From Marisalimonas sp016777705 (GTDB lineage Bacteria > Pseudomonadota > Alphaproteobacteria > Puniceispirillales > Marisalimonadaceae): a DNA stretch of 64,000 bases. Where the stretch lies: assembly GCF_047717795.1 (NCBI RefSeq), contig NZ_CP159808.1, positions 1,426,001 to 1,490,000 of the forward strand, read 5' to 3'. Below the pieces are notes generated by a model. It was not told the origin of the DNA, did not search any database, and saw only the letters and a program-made list of their open reading frames with translations. A program made the position numbers and the translations under genes. Below, piece after piece: positions 9,265 to 18,264 of the stretch (position 1 is its first letter; each line of letters starts with the position of its first letter).

Positions 9265-9628
9265 TTTTTCCATCATCAAAATTTTTAAAAAAACAACTTT
9301 CAGCACCGGTATGACACGCAGCACCAGTTTGCTCTATTAAGGCCAACAAAGTATCTCCATCACAATCTAATCTAAGCTTATGTAGCTTTTGAAAATGGCC
9401 ACTTGTTTCACCTTTTCTCCAAAGCTTAGATCTAGAACGTGAATAATAATACATGTTATTTGTTTCTATTGTTTTTCTTAAAGCATCTTCATTCATCCAT
9501 GCCATCATTAATACTTTTCCAGAATGTAAACATTGCGAAATAACTGGTAACAAACCATCTTTATTAAAGTTAACATTTGATAAATTAAATTTTTCTGAAG
9601 CGTCACTAATATATTTAATATCTGACAT
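9254..9628 (-). CDS. hisI: Phosphoribosyl-AMP cyclohydrolase
   Basis: A 124-residue enzyme for the third step of histidine synthesis, opening the purine ring of PR-AMP. The family signature is complete: MAWMNEDAL, YYSRSRSKLWRKGE, the metal-binding 'LDCDGDTLL', and the zinc cysteines in GAACHTGAESCF. There is no fused HisE domain, so HisE must be encoded elsewhere. It lies 1 base after the RND pump gene and overlaps rlmE, so it is read from the same transcript as these unrelated genes. Confidence 0.96.
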   Translation of the reverse strand: MSDIKYISDASEKFNLSNVNFNKDGLLPVISQCLHSGKVLMMAWMNEDALRKTIETNNMYYYSRSRSKLWRKGETSGHFQKLHKLRLDCDGDTLLALIEQTGAACHTGAESCFFKNFDDGKNGK

Positions 9629-9629
9629 T

Positions 9630-12600
9630 TTATCCTCTATTTCTAACTCTTCTTATAAACTTAGAAAAATCATTACTTATACCCATCATAGCTGGAACAA
9701 TAACAAGAACAAGCAATGCTGTTATGCCTAAACCAAAAACGATGGTTGCTGCCATTGGTATCAAAAATTGAGCTTGTAATGATGTTTCAAACATAAGTGC
9801 TGATAAACCTCCAATAGTAGTGAGTGAAGTTAATAAAACAGGCCTAAATCTGTCTACCACTCCAGTTATTATTGATTCATTGATTACACTTTCTTCATTT
9901 TTATTTTTATTTTTATTTTTTAAATCTTCTAATCTTCTTTCAATGGTAGATACTAAAATAATAGAGTTGTTAACAACAATTCCTGCTAAAGCTAAAAGTG
10001 CAAACATAGATAATATTGACATTGTCAATCCTAACAAATAGTGACCTAGGACTGCACCTATAAATGAAAAAGGGATCATAATCATAATTGAAAATGGTCT
10101 TGACCAAGATTTAAAAACCCAGGCTAAAATAAAATAGATTAACAACAAGCCAATTATTGAACCAGTTCCCATGTCGGCAAATGTTTCTTTTTGTTCTAAA
10201 TCACGACCATCAAATCTATAAGAAACATTGTATTTTTTTGCTATTTCAGGTAATCCATTTTCCATTAAAAATTGTCTTGCCTGAGATGTACTCATTAAGG
10301 GTGGGAAAAGGTCGCCTGAAATTGTTACCTCTCTAAAACCATTTTTTCTATTGATAGATGCAAAAGGAAGTTTTTCGTCAATTTTAATTATATCTTTTAA
10401 TTTAAAGCTAACTCCGGAAGGCGAGATAATCCTCAAATTTGTTATCATGTCTGTAAGTTGTTCATTCTCAGACAATTTTAAACGAACTGTAACCTCTTCG
10501 TCACCTTTTGGAAATTTAGAGATAATACTTCCATTAATAGCTGACCTTACCTGTTCACCAATATCTAAAATTGATAGACCTAAAGATTGTCCTTTGTTTG
10601 TTAAGCCTAAGATTCTTTCTTGAACACCATATTCTAAGTTGTCTTCTAAAGAGGTAACACCTGGTATTGTTTCAGCAATTTTGATTAATTCATTTGAAGC
10701 TAGTTTAAGTATTTCTAAGTCTTTGCCTTGAAATCTAACATCTAAATCTCTTCCTGGAGGGCCTCCACTAGGTGCTCTTATTGTTAATTTATCCAAGCCA
10801 GATACATTTTCTATATTCTCTTTCCAAACCTTTATAAATTCTTTTGTTCTTACATTTCTTTTATCTGCTGTTGTCAACTCAACTACCATTGAACCTAAAA
10901 TATCATTACCCATGGAGTTAGGGCCCGAATCATTTGAAAAGGAAGTCCTACTTCCAATAGTTGACATTTTAAATCTTACTAATCCCGGTGAATTAGAAAA
11001 TTGAGTTGAGGTTTTGTTTAATCCTTTTTCAACATTCTCTAACATTCTAGCAGTTTGAGATTTTGTTGACCCAGAATGCATTTTATAATTAACTATTACT
11101 ATATCAGCTTCAGGAGTAGGAAAAAAACTAAACAAAACTCGTCCGCCAGACATCATGCCAACAGAAACTATAAACATTCCTACAGCGACCATAAATGTTA
11201 CATATCGATAGTTAAACGTTAATTTGACAAAACGCCTAAAAATCCCTTCTTGAAAAGCATTGAATTTTTGATCAAACCATAATCTAAATTTACTTTCTTC
11301 TTTGCTCGACTTATCAAAATGAGCCAAATGTGCTGGTAAAACTAAAAAACATTCAATCAAACTAGCAACTAATACTGCACAAACTACCCAAGGAATAGCT
11401 GCTATAATTTCACCAATTACACCCTTTACCATAAATAAAGGTATAAAAGCGGCTACTGTTGTTAACATTGCTGATATTACTGGCATAGACATTCTGGTTG
11501 CTGCGACAACTGGTGCTTGTGTACTATTAAGTTTTCTTTTTGTTTTTAAATAAGAAGAGTGTTCACCAACAACTATTGCATCATCAACAACAATTCCCAA
11601 GGCCATTATAAGCCCAAATAAAGAAATCATATTAATTGATTGACCTGAAACAAACATAACACCAAAGGTAGCCAAAAAAGCAATTGGTATACCAAGGGCA
11701 ACCCAAATAGCTGTGTTACGACTAAGAAAGAGAAAAAGAACTGCTAGAACAATACATAGACCACTTAACCCGTTCTTAACTAATAAAGAAATTCTTTCTT
11801 CAATTAATTTTGCAGCAGTATTATAAGTTTCAACCTTTATAACGTTTCCGATAATATTTTTTGCATTGTCAATTACCTTCTCAACATTTTCTGAAACTTC
11901 AAGAGCATCACTAGTTTTACTTCTTCTTACCCACAACTCTACAGCAGGGTTTCCATCAATAGATTTTAAAACACTTCCTTTTTTAACACTCGATTTTATT
12001 TCTGCTATATCATCAAGTAATATCCTTCCTCCTGAACTAGAGTTCTTTAATTCTAGCTTTTTAAACGTTTCAACAAGTCTTTTTTCACCAATTGTTCTAA
12101 CTCTTAAAGATCCGTCTGCAAAACTACCTCCAGACACATCCTGAGTTTCAAGTTTAATTAAATTTGCTATTTTATTGAAAGATAATTTAAGCCTTGCTGC
12201 CTCGAGTTGTGAAATTTCTATAAGAATTTCTTCTTCTGGAAGCCCCTGGATATCAACTTTATCTACTCCAGAGTTCAGAAGTACTTCTTTTAACTTTTTT
12301 GACTTTTCTCTTAATAATGATAGTGAAACATCTCCAGATAATACAATTCTAGTAACTGTATCAAAAAACTCACCAACAATTATTTTAGGTTTATTTGCTT
12401 TTTCAGGAAAGCTTATCCTAGAAACAGCAGTTTCTATATCTGTTCTCCCTTTTTGCATGTCATGACCATAATTAAATTCAACTTGGGTGCTACCAACACC
12501 TTCAACGGATTTCGAAGAAACCTTTTTTACTCCTGAAATAGGTCTTAACTCAGGCTCCAACAACTGTACAATGTTTTGGTCAATCTCTTCAGCAGTAGCC

Positions 12601-12773
12601 CCTGGCCAGTCTATAGAAACAGCTATTACTTCTACATCAAAATCTGGAAAAAACTGCTTATTAAGCCTTCCAATTGATAAAAGTCCAATTACGATCATCA
12701 AAATCATTATGATATTAGCAGAAGTTCTATGCTCTACAAAAAATTTTAAAAAACCTGACTCTTTAAACTGCAT
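9630..12773 (-). CDS. RND-family efflux permease (AcrB/MexB superfamily)
   Basis: A 1047-residue inner-membrane proton-driven efflux pump with the full RND plan of two sets of six helices and two large periplasmic loops. TM4 carries the proton-relay aspartates in GIVVDDAIVVGEHSS. 'GATAEEIDQNIVQLLEPEL' and 'GLLLIYFILAWVFKSW' are typical of the less-studied AcrB/MdtC-like branch. The matching adaptor lies 35 bases upstream; no TolC-like channel is encoded nearby. A run of Lys-Asn repeats in the cytosolic loop before TM11 comes from a hexanucleotide repeat. The substrate cannot be predicted. Confidence 0.93.
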   Translation of the reverse strand: MQFKESGFLKFFVEHRTSANIIMILMIVIGLLSIGRLNKQFFPDFDVEVIAVSIDWPGATAEEIDQNIVQLLEPELRPISGVKKVSSKSVEGVGSTQVEFNYGHDMQKGRTDIETAVSRISFPEKANKPKIIVGEFFDTVTRIVLSGDVSLSLLREKSKKLKEVLLNSGVDKVDIQGLPEEEILIEISQLEAARLKLSFNKIANLIKLETQDVSGGSFADGSLRVRTIGEKRLVETFKKLELKNSSSGGRILLDDIAEIKSSVKKGSVLKSIDGNPAVELWVRRSKTSDALEVSENVEKVIDNAKNIIGNVIKVETYNTAAKLIEERISLLVKNGLSGLCIVLAVLFLFLSRNTAIWVALGIPIAFLATFGVMFVSGQSINMISLFGLIMALGIVVDDAIVVGEHSSYLKTKRKLNSTQAPVVAATRMSMPVISAMLTTVAAFIPLFMVKGVIGEIIAAIPWVVCAVLVASLIECFLVLPAHLAHFDKSSKEESKFRLWFDQKFNAFQEGIFRRFVKLTFNYRYVTFMVAVGMFIVSVGMMSGGRVLFSFFPTPEADIVIVNYKMHSGSTKSQTARMLENVEKGLNKTSTQFSNSPGLVRFKMSTIGSRTSFSNDSGPNSMGNDILGSMVVELTTADKRNVRTKEFIKVWKENIENVSGLDKLTIRAPSGGPPGRDLDVRFQGKDLEILKLASNELIKIAETIPGVTSLEDNLEYGVQERILGLTNKGQSLGLSILDIGEQVRSAINGSIISKFPKGDEEVTVRLKLSENEQLTDMITNLRIISPSGVSFKLKDIIKIDEKLPFASINRKNGFREVTISGDLFPPLMSTSQARQFLMENGLPEIAKKYNVSYRFDGRDLEQKETFADMGTGSIIGLLLIYFILAWVFKSWSRPFSIMIMIPFSFIGAVLGHYLLGLTMSILSMFALLALAGIVVNNSIILVSTIERRLEDLKNKNKNKNEESVINESIITGVVDRFRPVLLTSLTTIGGLSALMFETSLQAQFLIPMAATIVFGLGITALLVLVIVPAMMGISNDFSKFIRRVRNRG
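9897..9921. repeat. Hexanucleotide simple repeat inside the RND pump gene
   Basis: Four tandem copies of ATTTTT on the plus strand (the last with an extra T) encode KNKNKNKN in the cytosolic loop before TM11 of the pump. Because the unit is 6 bases, slippage would change loop length by two residues without breaking the frame. Confidence 0.8.
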
Positions 12774-12808
12774 TTAAAATTCTACCTTAAAAATTTTTTA
12801 TTTTTTAA

Positions 12809-13996
12809 TTAATTTAGTACGGAAACTTTTTTATTATCAAGATTAGTTGATATACGTGTAGAAATTATTAAATCATCATCAGTAAAGTTTCCTTTAACTA
12901 ATACAAAGCCAGAACCTTTATATTTAAGAGAAACCTGTTTTTCTTTAGCAATATTATTTTTAACTATATAAACCTTATTACCATATAAAGAAGTTTCAGG
13001 TAATTTAAACAGTCCCTTAAAATCTCCTTGGGGGTATTTTATACGAACAAATGTTCCTACAGGTATATAATCGTTTTGATTAAGATTTTGATTGATTTTA
13101 GCAAATAATTTTCCACCACCCTCTTCTTCGTTGGTTTTACCATCAGTTCTTTCAATAACAGCAGTAATTTTTTTTAGAGAATTTGCTCCAACTTCCCATA
13201 TTACTTCAATTGACTTTCCTATTAAATTTTTTGCATCTGAATAGATCTTACTAGGAACAACAAATTCAACTTCTAAATCATCAATAGAAAAAATATCGGC
13301 AATTTTTTCGTTACTAGAAATAAACTGACCTTTATTAATTTTTACATTAAATAATCTTCCATTAAATTTAGCCTTTAAAACAGTGTCAGATAAATCTTCA
13401 TTTGCTTTTTCTAAAATTGTTTTAGATCTGATATAGTCAGATTTATTTTTTGAAAGAAGTATTAATTCATTATCATATTTATTTTGAGATATAACTTTTC
13501 TTGTTAACATTGATTTATATCTTTTAACTTGCCTTTTACGAATATCTAGCTGTTTACCTAATTCTTGAGTCTCTGAATTCAATCTTTTAATTTCAAGAAG
13601 GTAACGTTTTTGATTAAGCTTTGCTAATATTTGCCCATTCTTTACGTAAGAACCATTTAGAAAAGCATCTGAAATATATTCAATTTTGCCAGAAACACCA
13701 AATCGTAGATCACCTTTTCGAGAAGAGACAATCTTTCCAAATGCATCAGAAGTGGGAAAATGATTAGATTTTTTAGCCTTAACTACATTTACATAAAATG
13801 TCTTTTCTTTAACCTTTAAAGGTTTTGCTTGTGGTTTAGTTGATACAAGATATTTATAAGATATTAGACTGACTAAAAGTACTAAAATAAAAGCTATTAG
13901 CTTACGATTAAATATTTTAGAAATCATTTTTTCTCTTTCTAACAAGTTTCGTATTCCAGAAGCTATCAGCTTAAGATTAAATACTTTAGAAATCAT
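12809..13996 (-). CDS. RND efflux periplasmic adaptor (membrane fusion protein)
   Basis: The protein has an N-terminal membrane anchor ('AFILVLLVSLISYKYL'), a lipoyl-like half ('GKIEYISDAFLNGSYVKNG'), a helical hairpin (about 'RLNSETQELGKQLDIRKRQ'), the second lipoyl half ('DTVLKAKFNGRLFNVKINKG') and a beta-barrel. This is the HlyD/AcrA family order. It bridges the RND pump encoded directly downstream to an outer-membrane channel. The start is ambiguous because a 69-bp in-frame tandem duplication carries two identical ribosome-site/ATG copies: 13996 (given) and 13927, which would begin immediately before the anchor. An in-frame TTG also exists at 14014. Confidence 0.85.
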   Translation of the reverse strand: MISKVFNLKLIASGIRNLLEREKMISKIFNRKLIAFILVLLVSLISYKYLVSTKPQAKPLKVKEKTFYVNVVKAKKSNHFPTSDAFGKIVSSRKGDLRFGVSGKIEYISDAFLNGSYVKNGQILAKLNQKRYLLEIKRLNSETQELGKQLDIRKRQVKRYKSMLTRKVISQNKYDNELILLSKNKSDYIRSKTILEKANEDLSDTVLKAKFNGRLFNVKINKGQFISSNEKIADIFSIDDLEVEFVVPSKIYSDAKNLIGKSIEVIWEVGANSLKKITAVIERTDGKTNEEEGGGKLFAKINQNLNQNDYIPVGTFVRIKYPQGDFKGLFKLPETSLYGNKVYIVKNNIAKEKQVSLKYKGSGFVLVKGNFTDDDLIISTRISTNLDNKKVSVLN

Positions 13997-14028
13997 TTTT
14001 TCTCTTTCTAACAAATTTCATATTCCAA
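13891..14028. repeat. 69-bp tandem direct duplication over the adaptor start
   Basis: Two head-to-tail copies (13891-13959 and 13960-14028) differ at about six or seven positions. The unit is 23 codons, so the frame is kept. Each copy carries the same leader and ATG, seen in translation as 'LLEREKMISK.FN.KLIA' twice. Confidence 0.88.
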
Positions 14029-14131
14029 AAAATTAAATACCAAAAGTTAGTAAATAATGATTGAGAGGTTAATATAATGTTAACTTTTTCTTTACAAATA
14101 ATAATTCAAATACAAATTTACAATTTTGTGG

Positions 14132-14551
14132 TTAATATAATCCTAATTTTATTAACTCAGAATTAATTTTTTCAGGTAAATCTTCATTATCTTCGTTACT
14201 TAAATTTAAATCTGGTGGAATATCATCAGCCATATAATATCTCCAACCTTGGAAAGGTTTCATTGGTGTTGGAATAACCCTTACTAAATCTGTATCTAAC
14301 TCAATTTCACAACCTTTAGTCCCATCTTCTCTAATAACGGAAATGATGTCTAATATTTTTTGTCTAACCAAAACATTTCTTTTAATAATCCAAAAAATTG
14401 AACCTGTCTTAATTAATTGATCCTTTTGTTTTGGCATATTTCTAGTTGTATGTATTATTTTTCCATAAGCGTCAGCGAGCATTTTCTGTCTAATTCGAAG
14501 TCTCTCAATACTCTCTATTCCAACTGCAATTTTTTTTAAATGATATGTCAA
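14132..14551 (-). CDS. DUF1489 family protein
   Basis: A 139-residue alphaproteobacterial protein of unknown function. It matches DUF1489 along its length: 'HLKKIAVGIESIE.L' at the start, 'GSIFWIIKRNVLVRQKIL' in the middle, 'ELDTDLVRV.PTP..PFQGWRYY' and the 'DIPPDLNL' tail. The start appears to be TTG at 14551, since no ATG is available in the conserved region. It follows mgtE by 15 bases on the same strand and probably shares its transcript. Confidence 0.8.
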   Translation of the reverse strand: MTYHLKKIAVGIESIERLRIRQKMLADAYGKIIHTTRNMPKQKDQLIKTGSIFWIIKRNVLVRQKILDIISVIREDGTKGCEIELDTDLVRVIPTPMKPFQGWRYYMADDIPPDLNLSNEDNEDLPEKINSELIKLGLY

Positions 14552-14566
14552 TGAAATCGGTCCAAA

Positions 14567-15982
14567 CTATAAAATTACCAATGCAGACAAACCTAGAAAG
14601 GTAAAAAAACCTATGACATCAGTTGCAGTAGTCAAAAACACAGAACTCGAAATTGCAGGATCTATTTTAAACCTTTCTAATGTTAGTGGAATTAAAGTAC
14701 CCAAAATTCCTGCAAATAACAAATTTGCTATCATTGCTAAGCCCATAATAAACGCAATATGCTTATCACCAAACCATAAATATGCTAATAAAACTGACAA
14801 AAAAGCAAATATAACACCATTAACCATACCCACCCATGTCTCTTTCAAAACAAATTTTTGTAAATTAGTGTAATTTAATTGCCTAGTAGCTAACGCTCTT
14901 ACTGCTACGGTTACAGTTTGAGTTCCAGCATTTCCACCCATAGACGCAACAATTGGCATCAATACAGCTAAAGCAACTAGTTTTTCTATTTCATCTTGAA
15001 ATAACCCTATAACTGATGAAGCTAAAATCGCAGTAAACATATTTAAAATAAGCCAAGAAAATCTTCCTTTAACAGTTTCAACAAAAGAAGATCTTATAGA
15101 AAAATCACTTACTCCAGCTAAACCTTGAAGATCCTCCTCAACCTCTTCATTAATCACATCTACTATATCATCTACGAGTATTACTCCCAGCAGTCTATTT
15201 GCTATATCTGTTACAGGCATATTTACTAAACCATATTGCTGAAATAATAGCGCCACCTCTTCTTGATCTGTATCAACATTTACACTTCTTGGATTTGTTT
15301 GCATTAGGTCATTTAGTCTAATTGGTCTTTTAGCTGACAATAGCTTTGAAAGAGAAATGACACCTAGAAGTCTCTGAGCAGGGTCTACAATATATATTGA
15401 ATAAAAGTTTTCTTCTTCATCCTGAGGTTTAGTTCTCATATGGTCAATAGTTTGACCAACTGTCCAATTACTTGGAAAAGCTAAGAATTCTCTTTGCATT
15501 AACCTACCAGCAGAGGATTCTGGAAATGAAAGAGCTTCTTCAACTAAAATTCTATCAGCTTTAGGAAGTTGCTTTATAACAACTTTTCTATCTTTTTCCT
15601 CTAGTTCTTGAAGAATTTCAATAGCGTCGTCTGAATGCAATTCAGGTATAGCTTTTGCTAAAGCCCTTGTCCCAATAAAGTCAATTACCTTTTCTTGAAC
15701 GTTATGATCTAAATAAACTAATACTTCTGGGTCAAGAGCTTTCCCTAATAAGTTTAAAAAAGAATTTAAGTTTTCACCAGAAAGCCTTTCAATCATATCT
15801 GCTTGATCAGCGGGATGCAGGGGTTCGATTAATTTTTTTAAACCCTGTCTGTTTTTTTTCTTAATGGTTAACTTGATTGCATCTTCAACAACAGGTGTGA
15901 GACCGTATAAACTTTTAAAATTATTATCAACTGAAGAATATTCAACTTCACTTAAATCATTTTTATCAAATTTATGGTCCAT
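14567..15982 (-). CDS. mgtE: Magnesium transporter MgtE
   Basis: A 471-residue Mg2+ channel. The N-terminal superhelical MgtE_N domain (about 30-145, 'EPLHPADQADMIERL') is followed by two CBS domains (about 150-270) that act as the Mg2+ sensor. The C-terminal channel domain has about five helices, including the pore-lining 'ASMGGNAGTQT' and 'GILGTLIPLTLERFKIDPA'. Length and architecture are normal. It imports Mg2+ and closes when cytosolic Mg2+ is high. No Mg2+ riboswitch is visible in the 62-base gap upstream. Confidence 0.95.
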   Translation of the reverse strand: MDHKFDKNDLSEVEYSSVDNNFKSLYGLTPVVEDAIKLTIKKKNRQGLKKLIEPLHPADQADMIERLSGENLNSFLNLLGKALDPEVLVYLDHNVQEKVIDFIGTRALAKAIPELHSDDAIEILQELEEKDRKVVIKQLPKADRILVEEALSFPESSAGRLMQREFLAFPSNWTVGQTIDHMRTKPQDEEENFYSIYIVDPAQRLLGVISLSKLLSAKRPIRLNDLMQTNPRSVNVDTDQEEVALLFQQYGLVNMPVTDIANRLLGVILVDDIVDVINEEVEEDLQGLAGVSDFSIRSSFVETVKGRFSWLILNMFTAILASSVIGLFQDEIEKLVALAVLMPIVASMGGNAGTQTVTVAVRALATRQLNYTNLQKFVLKETWVGMVNGVIFAFLSVLLAYLWFGDKHIAFIMGLAMIANLLFAGILGTLIPLTLERFKIDPAISSSVFLTTATDVIGFFTFLGLSALVIL

Positions 15983-16044
15983 GATTGTCCACTAAAAATT
16001 ACTTATTACATATATTTTAAACCTTAATTTAAAGGATTTAATTA

Positions 16045-16428
16045 CTATTTTTCTGCATCAACTTCTTTAAATACTTCCCTAATTAATCTAAGAGACTCTA
16101 ATCCTGCAGGCGCGCCACAATATATAGTAATTTGTAATACAACATCCCTTATTTGTAATTTTGATAAACCATTATTTAAGGCACCTCTAACATGTAATTT
16201 AAATTCATGAGATCTATTTAGGGCAGCTATCATGCCTAGATTAACAAGTGATCTGTCTCTGTCAGATAAGTTTTCTTTGTTCCAAACTTCACCCCATGCA
16301 TATTCAGTAACTAGTTTTTGCATATCAGCTCCTAGTTCGTCAGCAGAAGCTAAAGCTTTATCAACATATTCATCACCAAGTACTTTTCTTCTTTTTGCTA
16401 TACCTTTTTTAAAAATATCACTTTCCAT
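16045..16428 (-). CDS. Carboxymuconolactone decarboxylase family protein
   Basis: A 127-residue all-helical protein resembling PcaC: 'GIAKRRKVLGDEYVDKAL', 'LSDRDRSLVNLGMIAALNR', 'HEFKLHVRGALNNGLSKLQI' and 'IYCGAPAGLESLR'. There is no CXXC pair, so it is not an AhpD-type peroxidase reductase. True 4-carboxymuconolactone decarboxylases have this length, but no other protocatechuate genes are nearby, so the substrate is uncertain. It follows the TauE-like permease by 9 bases and is probably co-transcribed with it. Confidence 0.8.
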   Translation of the reverse strand: MESDIFKKGIAKRRKVLGDEYVDKALASADELGADMQKLVTEYAWGEVWNKENLSDRDRSLVNLGMIAALNRSHEFKLHVRGALNNGLSKLQIRDVVLQITIYCGAPAGLESLRLIREVFKEVDAEK

Positions 16429-16437
16429 TGATAACCC

Positions 16438-17238
16438 CTATAAAATTTGTTTACTTATTAAATTAATACCACACAAAAACAAAGCAAAGTGGCTTATATG
16501 ATAAAATAATTTATCAGATAGTTTTTTATTCAAGAACTTGCCCAAATATATACCAAGTGGTAATATTGGCAAAACAATAAAACTTAATAAAATACTGGTC
16601 TGGCTAAAAACTTCTAAATTAAAGAAAAAAGGGAGTTTTGCTAAGTTTATAATCAAAAAATAAAAACTCATAGTGCCAACAAATAACTGCCTTTCTAGAC
16701 CAAGTGGTAAAAGAAAAATTTGAGCTGGAATCCCCCCTGTTAAAGCAACAAAACTTGAAAAACCTGAAAAACCACACCAACCAATTGCTCTAGTATAAGA
16801 GAGTTCTAATATTTTTTTTGTTTTCTTGACAAAATAGTCTTTTATAAAAATATCTTTAAAATATCTAATAGAAGTTGTTAATGCTAATAGACCAATTAAA
16901 ATTAAAATATAACTATCATCAAGATATTCAAAACAAAGCCATCCTAAAATTTGACCTATTAAACCTCCTAAAACCATTAACTTTAAAATTTTAAAGACTG
17001 GAAATTTTCTCCATGTAAATGCTACAAAAACATCTGTAATTAAGTATAAAGGAAGTAATATTGCTATAGCTAACTTTGGAGGAAAAACTAAAACCATAAC
17101 TGGCAATCCAAGAGATCCTAAAGCACCACCAAAGCCTGATTTCGAAATAGCTACAAGTATTACTGCCAAAAGAGCAATTGGTATTAAGACTTCTAAATCA
17201 TTAATTAATCTTAAATTTGATAATGCTTCTTCTATCAA
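16438..17238 (-). CDS. TauE/SafE-family permease
   Basis: A 266-residue protein with about eight hydrophobic helices and the two family signatures: 'AISKSGFGGALGSLGLPVM' near the N-terminus and 'GFSGFSSFVALTGGIPAQIF' in the second half. These proteins export sulfite, sulfoacetate or other small organic anions. Translation appears to start at TTG 17238, since no usable ATG exists before residue 49; AGGA lies 7 bases upstream. The downstream carboxymuconolactone-decarboxylase-like gene suggests a shared catabolic role, but the substrate is not shown. Confidence 0.82.
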   Translation of the reverse strand: MIEEALSNLRLINDLEVLIPIALLAVILVAISKSGFGGALGSLGLPVMVLVFPPKLAIAILLPLYLITDVFVAFTWRKFPVFKILKLMVLGGLIGQILGWLCFEYLDDSYILILIGLLALTTSIRYFKDIFIKDYFVKKTKKILELSYTRAIGWCGFSGFSSFVALTGGIPAQIFLLPLGLERQLFVGTMSFYFLIINLAKLPFFFNLEVFSQTSILLSFIVLPILPLGIYLGKFLNKKLSDKLFYHISHFALFLCGINLISKQIL

Positions 17239-17344
17239 GTTTTAATTCCTTTTTCCTAAATATTTGATAAGAATATACCTACTATAAATTTATTGGTTAA
17301 AAAAATGATTAATAAATATTATTCTTATAGATGTGAGAATTATA

Positions 17345-18247
17345 ATGAGTATTAGGCCTATTTTAGAAAAAAAAACGTCTTCACCTGTAATTGAGGGAGC
17401 TGGTGTTCGGTTAGATAGAGCTTTTGGGTTTGGAAACACAAGTCAATTTGATCCTTTCTTACTATTAGATGATTTCCGAAATGAAAATCCCAATGACTAT
17501 TTAAAAGGTTTTCCCTGGCATCCCCATAGAGGCATTGAAACTATAACTTATATCTTAAAAGGTTCCGTAGAGCACAAGGATAGTTTAGGTAATTTTGGGA
17601 ACCTTAATGATGGAGATGTCCAATGGATGACAGCAGGTTCAGGTATTTTACATCAGGAAATGCCAAAGGGTAATAAAAAAGGAGAGATGCACGGGTTTCA
17701 ATTATGGGCTAATCTTCCCTCAAATCTAAAGATGACAAACCCCAACTACCAAGATGTAAAATCTAAAGAAATCAGTGTTATAGAAGATGACGACGGGACA
17801 ATTATTAAAATAGTAATAGGTGATTATAAAGGTTATAAGGGTTTGATAAAAGGAATTGCTTCAAATCCGCAGTATTTTGATATTTATGTACCACCTAATA
17901 GAATAAAGAGTTTTGAAATTCCTACTTATAATAATTGCTTTGCCTATGTTTTTGAAGGTAATGCTAAATTTGACTATTCTTCAAAACCAAAAGGAATAAA
18001 GATAGAAAAAACTATTAACAATGAAGAGTATACAATTAGAGACATGAGTGGAAACAAGACTTTAATTACTTTTGACACAGGAAATCAAATAAAGCTTTTA
18101 TCTGGCAACAAAGGAGTAAGGTTTTTACTTGTTTCGGGTAACCCTATTCAGGAACCAGTTGCTTGGCATGGCCCAATTGTTATGAACACAAACGAAGAAA
18201 TTAAGCAAGCAATGTATGAATTAAATAATGGAACTTTTATTAAATAA
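17345..18247 (+). CDS. Pirin family protein
   Basis: A bicupin of about 300 residues with the pirin N-terminal signature: 'DPFLLLDDFRNENP', the metal-binding 'HPHRGIETITYILKG', and GDVQWMTAGSGILHQEMP. The C-terminal cupin ends 'PVAWHGPIVMNT'. Bacterial pirins bind iron; some act as quercetinases, others as regulators, and the role here is unknown. ATG 17345 is preferred over GTG 17333, which would add four residues. It lies upstream of the ketopantoate-reductase-like gene with a 17-base gap and is probably co-transcribed. Confidence 0.9.
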   Translation: MSIRPILEKKTSSPVIEGAGVRLDRAFGFGNTSQFDPFLLLDDFRNENPNDYLKGFPWHPHRGIETITYILKGSVEHKDSLGNFGNLNDGDVQWMTAGSGILHQEMPKGNKKGEMHGFQLWANLPSNLKMTNPNYQDVKSKEISVIEDDDGTIIKIVIGDYKGYKGLIKGIASNPQYFDIYVPPNRIKSFEIPTYNNCFAYVFEGNAKFDYSSKPKGIKIEKTINNEEYTIRDMSGNKTLITFDTGNQIKLLSGNKGVRFLLVSGNPIQEPVAWHGPIVMNTNEEIKQAMYELNNGTFIK

Positions 18248-18264
18248 TAGTGGAGATATTAACT

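Noticed and set aside
12175..12777. Two 96-residue plus-strand frames opposite the RND pump gene
   Set aside because: They are shadows of the long conserved minus-strand gene and have no ribosome sites.
14067..14141. A 12-base direct repeat GGTTAATATAAT at 14067 and 14130
   Set aside because: Extremely AT-rich and only two copies; chance cannot be excluded and no function is suggested.
15815..15835. A GGTTCGATT-like string resembling a tRNA T-loop
   Set aside because: It falls inside the mgtE coding region and no acceptor, D or anticodon arms surround it.
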